Assembly: GCA_964412105.1 (NCBI GenBank)
Contig: CAYPNM010000049.1
Coordinates: forward strand, 1 to 21,583
DNA: 21,583 bases
Reading direction: 5' to 3'
Source of the DNA: JAKAGZ01 sp964412105
GTDB taxonomy: Bacteria > Bacteroidota > Ignavibacteria > Ignavibacteriales > Ignavibacteriaceae
Part shown: positions 8,355 to 14,941 of the stretch, piece by piece
Layout: the number at the start of each line of letters is the position of its first letter
Position numbering within the stretch: the stretch's first letter is position 1
The notes under the pieces: model-generated
Told to the model about the DNA's origin: nothing
Database searches by the model: none
Seen by the model: only the letters and a program-made list of their open reading frames with translations
Position numbers and translations under genes: made by a program

Positions 8355-10610
8355 ATGAAAACTATAAAAAAAGCATTGCTTCTTCTGTTTATCTTCCTTT
8401 ACATCCAGCCTATTATCGCGCAGGAAGAAGATAAGTCATTAATTACTATCGACAGGTTATTTAACACCAGGGATTTTTCAGGCGAAAGATTTGGTCCCGT
8501 GCGTTTCCTGGACAACGGTGACGGATATACTTCACTAGAAAAATCCGAAACCATAAAAGGAGCGCGCGATATAATTAAGTATAACACGAAATCGGGAGAA
8601 AAGGAAATATTAGTTCCAGCAGATCTACTAATTCCGGCAGGTGATACGGCCGCTCTTTCAATATCTAATTATGAATGGTCACCCGATAAGAATTTACTAT
8701 TGATTTTTACGAATACAGCACGAGTATGGAGATACAATACTCGGGGAGATTACTGGGTATTAAATCTTACTACAAAAAAACTTATGAAGCTCGGCGGTAA
8801 TGCTCCGGAATCGTCTTTAATGTTTGCAAAGTTTTCACCAGATAATAAAAATGTAGCCTATGTCAGCGAACACAATGTTTTCGTACAAAATCTGACTGAT
8901 GAAACAATTACTAAATTAACATACGACGGATCTAAAACAACAATTAATGGAACCTTTGACTGGGTATATGAAGAAGAGCTGGATGATCGCGACGGTTTCA
9001 GGTGGAGCCCTGACGGTAAATATATAGCTTATTGGCAGCTCGATGCTTCAGGGATAGGTGAATTTTTAATGATTAACACTACCGACTCAATTTATTCCTA
9101 CACTATACCCGTTCAATACCCCAAAGTAGGAACTACTAATTCAGCCTGTAAAGTAGGAGTTGTCAGTGCTGATGGCGGAAAAACCGTATGGATGAATGTG
9201 CCCGGTGATTCGCGAAATAATTATATAGCAAGAATGAACTGGACAGGGAATTCTGATGAAATATATATTCAGAAATTAAATCGCTTGCAAAATCAACTTG
9301 ATATTATGCTCTGTGATATAAAAACAGGGGATGTAAGAACTATTCTCAGCGAAAATGACAAAGCATGGATAGATATCAATGATGATATGCACTGGTTTAA
9401 CGATGGTAAGAATTTCACTTGGGTAAGTGAACGCGACGGCTGGAGACATGTATATGATGTATCAAGAGATGGAAAAGATTTAAAGTTAATTACACCGGGT
9501 AATTTTGACGTTATAGAAATTGAAACAATCGATTTTAACAATGGTTGGATTTATTACATTGCATCGCCAGAAAATCCTACACAAAGGTATTTATTCAGGG
9601 TCTCTCTTGATGGAAAAGGAACTATCGAACAGATAACACCTTCGGATTTAAAAGGTATAAATTCATACCAGGTATCAAACAGTTCAAATTATGCTATTCA
9701 TTCATATTCAAATATAAATACTCCGCCTGTTAGTGATCTTGTTGAACTTCCAACACACAAAGTAGTCAGGGAATTAATTAATAATGACAAACTGAAAGAA
9801 ACAATCAATGAGCTTAAAAAACTGCCTACTGAATTTTTCAAAGTAAAAACGGACGAGAATATAGTACTGGATGGCTGGATGATAAAACCACCAGACTTTA
9901 ACCCTAATAAAAAATACCCGGTACTTTATTATTTATACGGCCACCCAGCAGCCCAAACTGTTCTTGACAGATGGGGCGGTTTTAATTACCTGTGGTACTT
10001 GATGCTTGCACAGAATGGATATATTGTAATGAGCGTCGATAACAGGGGTACACCAGCTCCTCGAGGACGAGAATTTAGAAAATACATTTACAAAAATGTC
10101 GGAGGGCTGGTTTCGAAAGACCAAGCTGAGGCCATGGAAGAAATTATTAAACAATACAATTTCATTGATCCGGATAGAGTAGGAGTATGGGGTTGGAGCG
10201 GGGGTGCTGTATCAACATTAAATTTAATGTTCCGCTACCCGCAAATATTCAAAACAGGCATGGCTGTTGCACCAGTAACGGATGAGCGCTTATATGACAC
10301 AATATATTCCGAACGATACATGAGCACACCTGCTGATAATACAGATGGTTATATAGAATCAGCTCCTCTAACATATGCTAAAAACTTAAAGGGAAATTTG
10401 CTTGTCGTTCACGGAACCGGAGACGACAACGTGCATTATCAAAATACTGAAAGGTTAATTAATGAACTGGTAAAGTATAATAAGCAGTTTTCAATGATGG
10501 CTTATCCAAATAGATCACATGGAATTTATGAAGGACAGGGGACAAGGTTGCATTTGTTTACTTTGTTAACAAATTATTTATATAATAATCTGCCGGCTGG
10601 CGCAAAATAA
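8355..10610 (+). CDS. secreted dipeptidyl-peptidase IV-like S9 serine peptidase
   Basis: An upstream start at 8313 is open, but the ATG at 8355 begins a clean signal peptide (MKTIKKALLLLFIFLYIQPI, then IAQ) and follows a GGGGG run, so it is preferred (751 residues). Numbering is from this start. Residues about 50-490 form the DPP IV N-terminal propeller. DWVYEEEL (about 202-209) contains the Glu-Glu pair that binds the free N-terminus of substrates in DPP IV. The C-terminal alpha/beta-hydrolase domain has catalytic Ser615 (GVWGWSGGAV), Asp690 (HGTGDDNVHY) and His722 (NRSHGI). Tyr528 in LYGHP stands where the oxyanion Tyr is expected. The enzyme should remove X-Pro or X-Ala dipeptides from peptide N-termini in the periplasm or outside the cell. 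It is a single gene with its own hairpin terminator and divergent neighbours. Confidence 0.95.
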   Translation: MKTIKKALLLLFIFLYIQPIIAQEEDKSLITIDRLFNTRDFSGERFGPVRFLDNGDGYTSLEKSETIKGARDIIKYNTKSGEKEILVPADLLIPAGDTAALSISNYEWSPDKNLLLIFTNTARVWRYNTRGDYWVLNLTTKKLMKLGGNAPESSLMFAKFSPDNKNVAYVSEHNVFVQNLTDETITKLTYDGSKTTINGTFDWVYEEELDDRDGFRWSPDGKYIAYWQLDASGIGEFLMINTTDSIYSYTIPVQYPKVGTTNSACKVGVVSADGGKTVWMNVPGDSRNNYIARMNWTGNSDEIYIQKLNRLQNQLDIMLCDIKTGDVRTILSENDKAWIDINDDMHWFNDGKNFTWVSERDGWRHVYDVSRDGKDLKLITPGNFDVIEIETIDFNNGWIYYIASPENPTQRYLFRVSLDGKGTIEQITPSDLKGINSYQVSNSSNYAIHSYSNINTPPVSDLVELPTHKVVRELINNDKLKETINELKKLPTEFFKVKTDENIVLDGWMIKPPDFNPNKKYPVLYYLYGHPAAQTVLDRWGGFNYLWYLMLAQNGYIVMSVDNRGTPAPRGREFRKYIYKNVGGLVSKDQAEAMEEIIKQYNFIDPDRVGVWGWSGGAVSTLNLMFRYPQIFKTGMAVAPVTDERLYDTIYSERYMSTPADNTDGYIESAPLTYAKNLKGNLLVVHGTGDDNVHYQNTERLINELVKYNKQFSMMAYPNRSHGIYEGQGTRLHLFTLLTNYLYNNLPAGAK

Positions 10611-10618
10611 TATACTTA

Positions 10619-10650
10619 TCGCTCTCTTCCTTATTACTGGAAGAGAGCGA
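10619..10650. terminator. perfect 12-bp hairpin terminator between convergent genes
   Basis: TCGCTCTCTTCC at 10619-10630 pairs perfectly with GGAAGAGAGCGA at 10639-10650 around an 8-base loop. It lies 8 bases after the DPP IV-like stop codon and about 48 bases past the end of the rhodanese gene on the other strand. The tail on the plus strand is only moderately T-rich. A bidirectional role is inferred from the symmetry. Confidence 0.8.
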
Positions 10651-10697
10651 TTACAAATGTAAATTTTTCTATGCCTTCTCTTAGGTAGATTAATAAG

Positions 10698-11198
10698 TTA
10701 TTTCGAAGTGGAATAACCTTTATTCTCCCAATTATGCTCAAAATCGTTGGGGATATACAGCACCTTAACATTACTATACCCCAAGTCTTTCAATTCTTTA
10801 AACGCTGGTCTAACATTTGGACAATGATTAAAGGGACAACATCCGCAATAAATAACAATTGACTGATTTTTTTTATAATTCTTTACTGTACTTCTTAATT
10901 TTTCAAGACCAGCTTTGTTAGATGCTGCACCTGTGAGAATAGAACCGGGAATATGACCCTGGTTATAGAGAAAATCAAATCCAACACATAATATGACCGG
11001 CTTATGAGACTTTTTATCAACAAGAATATTATTAAGCTTTTCAGTCGTAATTACCTGAGATGATGTCCAAGGATCAACAGGTTTACTCAATATATTTCTT
11101 TGATGGTTAGCTTTACTTTGAGCAGATATACACAGGGTAAAGGCGAGACAAAAAAATAAGATCATTCCAAAAATAGAAAAGCCACGTTTAATTTCCAT
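10698..11198 (-). CDS. secreted rhodanese-like domain protein
   Basis: The frame is open to 11222, but the ATG at 11198 follows an SD-like AAGGA by 7 bases and starts a signal peptide (MEIKRGFSIFGMILFFCLAF, then TLCISAQ), giving 166 residues. A rhodanese fold follows, with the opening VITTEKLNNIL, a CDC25/rhodanese GHIPGSI motif (81-87) and an active-site strand IVIYCGCCPFNHCPNVRPAF (115-134). Cys118 is at the catalytic position, and Cys120, 121 and 126 lie in the same loop. Rhodaneses transfer sulfane sulfur. With a signal peptide this one would act in the periplasm, where its partner is unknown. It is alone, convergent with the peptidase gene and transcribed away from the NlpC gene cluster. 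Confidence 0.88.
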   Translation of the reverse strand: MEIKRGFSIFGMILFFCLAFTLCISAQSKANHQRNILSKPVDPWTSSQVITTEKLNNILVDKKSHKPVILCVGFDFLYNQGHIPGSILTGAASNKAGLEKLRSTVKNYKKNQSIVIYCGCCPFNHCPNVRPAFKELKDLGYSNVKVLYIPNDFEHNWENKGYSTSK

Positions 11199-11312
11199 AA
11201 TTAATTCCTTATTATTTAGCAATTAGACAATTAAACAAAACTTATCTATTATGAGTTCCAGAACAAATGAAAAAAAAGAATCAGCCAATAAAAGAATGGT
11301 TTTATTTCTACC

Positions 11313-12038
11313 TTATCTCGAGCCAAACTGATCGGGCTCAATTCTTCTTCCGCCCATAAAACGTTTGGCGTAGTAGTCCATATCGAGGGAGGAAACTGTT
11401 ACACCACTTCTCGCCGCATGCACGAAAAGATGATCCCCTATATAAATGCCGACGTGACCAGGTTTTTCTCTTCTACTGGTGTTAAAAAAGACGAGATCCC
11501 CAAATTGTAAATCATTAACATCATCCACTTCCTGCCCCTCCTGATATTGTCCCCTGGCTGTTCTATCCAATTTAATTTCCAAAGACTTGCTGAAAACGGC
11601 CTGAGTAAATGCGGAACAATCTATTCCCTCATGTGAACTACCTCCATATTTATAAGGAGTGTTAATGTATTTTAATATCTCTGTCAACATTCTTTCCTTT
11701 GGGGTTCCAATACCTGAAGAAAGACCACCGGAATTATTAGGATTTATTTTTTTTAATACAGAAGAAATATCTACTCTAGGTTCATTAGCTGGCAATTCAT
11801 CGGAATCAGAATTATCATTTAAACTTTGAATAGCAACAGAATCCCTCTTTTCTGAAGTTGTTAGATTTTTATCACTCTCATCATTATTGGAAGTAAACCT
11901 AACATTACTTGTTTTGTGAGTTTCTGATTCGGTTCTTTCCCCATAACGAGTAGCATTAGATGTGGGTGCACATCCTGTAATGAAAAAGATTACTACTAAT
12001 GTTGAAAAAACTATTATATAGAATTTCCTTAAAGACAT
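11313..12038 (-). CDS. NlpC/P60-family cell-wall hydrolase lipoprotein
   Basis: The 241-residue precursor has a lipoprotein signal with lipobox ITGC, so Cys23 is the predicted lipidated residue. A low-complexity polar linker rich in Ser, Asn, Asp and Glu follows (about 24-112). The catalytic NlpC/P60 domain is at about 115-236, with Cys141 (GIDCSAFTQ), His195 (GHVGIYIG) and His207 (FVHAA) as the Cys-His-His triad. Such enzymes cut peptide bonds in peptidoglycan stems (D-Glu to mDAP or cross-link types). The gene begins three bases after the sigma factor stop codon on the same strand, so it is very likely co-transcribed with it. Confidence 0.94.
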   Translation of the reverse strand: MSLRKFYIIVFSTLVVIFFITGCAPTSNATRYGERTESETHKTSNVRFTSNNDESDKNLTTSEKRDSVAIQSLNDNSDSDELPANEPRVDISSVLKKINPNNSGGLSSGIGTPKERMLTEILKYINTPYKYGGSSHEGIDCSAFTQAVFSKSLEIKLDRTARGQYQEGQEVDDVNDLQFGDLVFFNTSRREKPGHVGIYIGDHLFVHAARSGVTVSSLDMDYYAKRFMGGRRIEPDQFGSR

Positions 12039-12041
12039 TTA

Positions 12042-12896
12042 CTAACCGAGGTATGACTTCAAGTTTTTACTTCTTGATGCGTGCCTTAATCTTCGGATTG
12101 CTTTTTCTTTAATCTGCCTTACTCTTTCTCTTGTAAGGTTAAATTTTTCACCTATTTCCTCCAGGGTCATAGAATGCTCTTTATTTAAGCCAAAATATAA
12201 ACTAATAACCTCAGCTTCCCTTTCGGACAAAGTAGATAACGCTCTTTCAATCTCAGCTTTAAGTGATTCATTCATTAAAGTGAAATCGGGATTCGGTTGC
12301 TGATCATTTTGAATAACATCAAGCAAACGATTATCCTCGCCTTGCGCAAACGGAGCATCCATTGAAACATGGCGACCTGATATTTTGAGAGTATCGGCAA
12401 CTTCACTTATATCCATATCGAGTTCATTAGCAAGCTCGGAGGCATTAGGTTCTCGTTCAAACTCCTGTTCGAGGTTGCTGTATGCTTTCCCAATTTTGTT
12501 TAGTGCTCCTACCCTGTTAAGCGGCAGTCTCACAATTCTGGATTGTTCTGCTAACGCCTGCAGAATTGATTGTCTTATCCACCATACAGCATAAGAAATA
12601 AATTTAAAACCCCTTGTCTCATCAAATCTTTTGGCAGCTTTAATCAATCCAAGATTCCCTTCATTAATCAAATCGCCAAGCGAAAGCCCCTGATTTTGAT
12701 ATTGCTTTGCAACGCTCACAACAAATCTTAGATTAGCTTTGGTTAATGTTTCAAGTGCGGTACGATCACCACTTTTAATCCGGATAGCGAGTTCTATTTC
12801 CTGTTCTGCTGTGAGAAGATCAACTTTTCCAATTTCCTGAAGATATTTATCGAGTGACTGGCTTTCACGATTGGTGAATTGTTTTGTAATCCTCAC
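12042..12896 (-). CDS. rpoD: primary sigma-70 factor RNA polymerase subunit
   Basis: At 284 residues this is the short, region-1.1-less housekeeping sigma typical of Bacteroidota (often called SigA). Region 1.2 is at about 13-45 (SLDKYLQEIGKVDLLTAEQE). Region 2 is at about 47-118, with the core-binding and -10 helix (LINEGNLGLIKAAKRFDETR, FISYAVWWIRQSI). Region 3 is at about 127-205 and region 4 at about 215-275, with LSEREAEVISLYFGL and the -35 helix LTRERVRQIKEKAIRRLR. It directs RNA polymerase to most promoters. The start is GTG at 12896, fixed by an in-frame TAA immediately before it and a strong SD (GGGAGG) 6 bases upstream. Two vertex-protein genes lie just upstream and a lipoprotein gene just downstream, all on one strand. 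Confidence 0.96.
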   Translation of the reverse strand: MRITKQFTNRESQSLDKYLQEIGKVDLLTAEQEIELAIRIKSGDRTALETLTKANLRFVVSVAKQYQNQGLSLGDLINEGNLGLIKAAKRFDETRGFKFISYAVWWIRQSILQALAEQSRIVRLPLNRVGALNKIGKAYSNLEQEFEREPNASELANELDMDISEVADTLKISGRHVSMDAPFAQGEDNRLLDVIQNDQQPNPDFTLMNESLKAEIERALSTLSEREAEVISLYFGLNKEHSMTLEEIGEKFNLTRERVRQIKEKAIRRLRHASRSKNLKSYLG

Positions 12897-12929
12897 TTAC
12901 AACCTCCCGCGTGTTATTAGTTTTGTAAG

Positions 12930-13235
12930 TTATCTTTGAACTTGTTTTGATACTACTGAATTTGTATCGGATGACAAATTTATGGTATCGACAATTCCAA
13001 CTATCGAAGCATCTACAGGTGCCATTTCAACTGGAAGAGGTATAACAGCTTCAGAAGCGGTAATATAAAAAATAGTTTCTCCAGGCCCTGCTCCTACTGT
13101 ATCTACAGCAATTATAGGATCGCCCAGTTCCTCATTTTCTGCATTAATAGGTTGAACAAACATAAGCTTAAAATTCTTCAAAGCTTCATATTTCTGCGTT
13201 GCCCACACATTTCCAATTACTTTACCAAGAAACAA
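12930..13235 (-). CDS. EutN/CcmL-family microcompartment vertex protein, copy 1
   Basis: The 101-residue protein belongs to the BMC-P family, whose members form pentamers that cap the vertices of bacterial microcompartment shells. It has the family opening MFLGKVIGNVWATQKYEAL and the core AVDTVGAGPGE (43-53) and ends the domain with PVDASIVGIVD. The usual loop GSSxR after the core is changed here to ASEAVIP (60-66). The start is TTG at 13235, after an AAAGGAGAGG SD-like tract, and is fixed by the family N-terminus. It is one of two adjacent paralogues, with the sigma factor gene 33 bases downstream. No BMC-H or BMC-T shell gene is in the window, so whether it serves a shell or another role is unknown. 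Confidence 0.9.
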   Translation of the reverse strand: MFLGKVIGNVWATQKYEALKNFKLMFVQPINAENEELGDPIIAVDTVGAGPGETIFYITASEAVIPLPVEMAPVDASIVGIVDTINLSSDTNSVVSKQVQR

Positions 13236-13300
13236 GGGCCTCTCCTTTGTTTAATTGCAATTATAACCATCAGAAATTGTTATCCAAAGTTCAGAAAAAG

Positions 13301-13600
13301 TCATTGAGACTTATGTTCTTCAAGATACTCTTTTAATGAAATATCCAGTTTATCTACTATTGCCATAATAACTGCGTCAACAGGTTTATTTTTTGTAAAA
13401 TTTGTTTGCCTCGATGAGCTGCCTGTAGCAACCAGTACAACTTCTCCCTGTCCAGCTCCGACGCTGTCAACGGCAACTACAAAATTATCCTTTTCATTAT
13501 AGTCCAGATCCAAATGTCTGACGATCAGGAACTTTGCTCCCACAAGATTTTCATCTTTTTTTGTTGACCATACTGTCCCAATTACTTTACCTAAAAACAA
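13301..13600 (-). CDS. EutN/CcmL-family microcompartment vertex protein, copy 2
   Basis: This 99-residue BMC-P protein is paralogous to its downstream neighbour; a hand alignment shows about one third identical positions. It has MFLGKVIGTVWSTKKDENL, AVDSVGAGQGE (43-53), the canonical GSSSR loop (60-64) and PVDAVIMAIVD. The C-terminal tail (DISLKEYLEEHKSQ) is charged and differs from copy 1. It also starts with TTG (13600), with AGAGGT as the SD a few bases before. It is first in an apparent transcription unit with copy 1, the sigma factor and an NlpC/P60 lipoprotein. The EutN-like sequence suggests a pentamer for capping microcompartment vertices, although no hexameric shell gene is nearby. 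Confidence 0.92.
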   Translation of the reverse strand: MFLGKVIGTVWSTKKDENLVGAKFLIVRHLDLDYNEKDNFVVAVDSVGAGQGEVVLVATGSSSRQTNFTKNKPVDAVIMAIVDKLDISLKEYLEEHKSQ

Positions 13601-13766
13601 TGTTACCTCTTACATTTTGAATTTATAGGTTACCGCAACAGGCGATAAAGTCTAATATAACTAATATAATTTGCTAAAATACAAAATACAATCTGTAAAA
13701 GTAAAAAATATCAATGGATATAATAACTTTGAAGATTATTCGAAAGAATTACCTCAAATAAATCTG

Positions 13767-14933
13767 CTATTTATTTGTTAAAAAACTTGTTCCTTTAAGG
13801 GAATTTGAAACTTTAAAGTACTCTCCAACAGTTTTGCCAATATCTGAAAATGTATCTCTAGTACCGAGACTTATGCCTTGTTTATTTTTTTGATAAAATA
13901 ATAAAGGAGTGTACTCTCTGCTGTGATCAGTACTTGGAGTAGTGGGATCATTTCCATGGTCTGCTGTAATTACAAGAGCATCGGTTTCATCAAGAGAGTC
14001 AACAAAAGAAGGGAGGAATTCATCAAACTTGTTTAATGCAGCGGCAAATCCTTCCGGGTCATTCCTGTGCCCGTAATAAACATCAAAATCAACAAGATTG
14101 GCAAAAACAAAGCTATTTTTAACTTTGGTAGAATATTCCAAAAGTTTAGTACAGCCTTCATCATTTGATTTGGTTTTTTCTTTAAATTTTATTCCTCTGT
14201 AATTAAAAAGATCATTAACTTTTCCTACCGCAACAGTCGTAATTCCATTTTTATATAATAGATCCAGAATAGTATCGGAAGGAGGATCAAGAGAAAAATC
14301 TTTTCTATTGGTTGTTCGTACATAATTTTGAGAATTCCCAATAAAAGGTCTTGCGATAACTCTACCAACCAATAAGGGTGGAGTGAGAACCTTGTCCCTT
14401 GTAATCTGGCAAATTTTGTACAACTTATCGAGTGGTATTACCTCTTCATGTGCAGCTATCTGAAATACTGAATCAGCAGATGTGTAGACAATTGGAAATC
14501 CGGTTTTTACGTGCTGGTCTCCCAATTCTTTAATTATCTCAGTTCCAGAAGCGGGTTTATTTCCAAGTACTCCTTTACAATCAGTCAAATTCAAAAATTT
14601 ATTAATAATATCTTCAGAAAAACCATCAGGAAAATAAGAAAAATCGGTATCTACAAATAATCCTGAAATTTCCCAATGACCTGTAGTTGAATCTTTTCCA
14701 TTTGAAATCTCGGTAAGTTTGCCAAATGAAGCTGTTGGATTATCGATTTTTTTAATACCCCTAATAGAAGTAATATTACCCAAACCCATTTTTTCAAGAT
14801 TAGGAAGATTTAAGCCACCAACTGCTTCCGCAATATTGCAAAGAGTATTACTTCCAGAATCTCCGTATTTATCCGCATCAGGCAATTCCCCGACTCCAAC
14901 CCCATCAAGAATAATAAGAAAAAAATTATGCAT
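13767..14933 (-). CDS. deoB: phosphopentomutase
   Basis: DeoB (388 residues, normal length) interconverts ribose-1-P and ribose-5-P, and the deoxyribose forms, in nucleoside salvage in the cytoplasm. It has the alkaline-phosphatase-superfamily metal sites: Asp10 (LIILDGVGVGELPDA), Asp284 (LVDFDVYYGHRNDPEGF), His289, Asp325-His326 (VITADHGNDPTTPSTDHSRE) and His337. The phospho-acceptor threonine lies in DSTTGHWE (81-88). All key residues are present. Only 8 bases separate it from the GAF-GGDEF gene upstream, so the two are probably co-transcribed. A 166-base gap separates it from the vertex-protein genes downstream. Enzymes of deoxyribose use are encoded with microcompartments in some bacteria, but that link is only inferred here. 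Confidence 0.97.
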   Translation of the reverse strand: MHNFFLIILDGVGVGELPDADKYGDSGSNTLCNIAEAVGGLNLPNLEKMGLGNITSIRGIKKIDNPTASFGKLTEISNGKDSTTGHWEISGLFVDTDFSYFPDGFSEDIINKFLNLTDCKGVLGNKPASGTEIIKELGDQHVKTGFPIVYTSADSVFQIAAHEEVIPLDKLYKICQITRDKVLTPPLLVGRVIARPFIGNSQNYVRTTNRKDFSLDPPSDTILDLLYKNGITTVAVGKVNDLFNYRGIKFKEKTKSNDEGCTKLLEYSTKVKNSFVFANLVDFDVYYGHRNDPEGFAAALNKFDEFLPSFVDSLDETDALVITADHGNDPTTPSTDHSREYTPLLFYQKNKQGISLGTRDTFSDIGKTVGEYFKVSNSLKGTSFLTNK

Positions 14934-14941
14934 GATAATGA

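Noticed and set aside
11240..11312. Possible terminator after the NlpC/P60 gene (T-run on the minus strand)
   Set aside because: A T-run is present but no stable stem lies before it.
13601..13766. TTGTAT-17-TATATT on the minus strand as a promoter for the BMC-P/rpoD unit
   Set aside because: Weak E. coli-like match in very AT-rich DNA, and the nearby TATTTTG is one base short of the Bacteroidota TAnnTTTG form; not enough to call.
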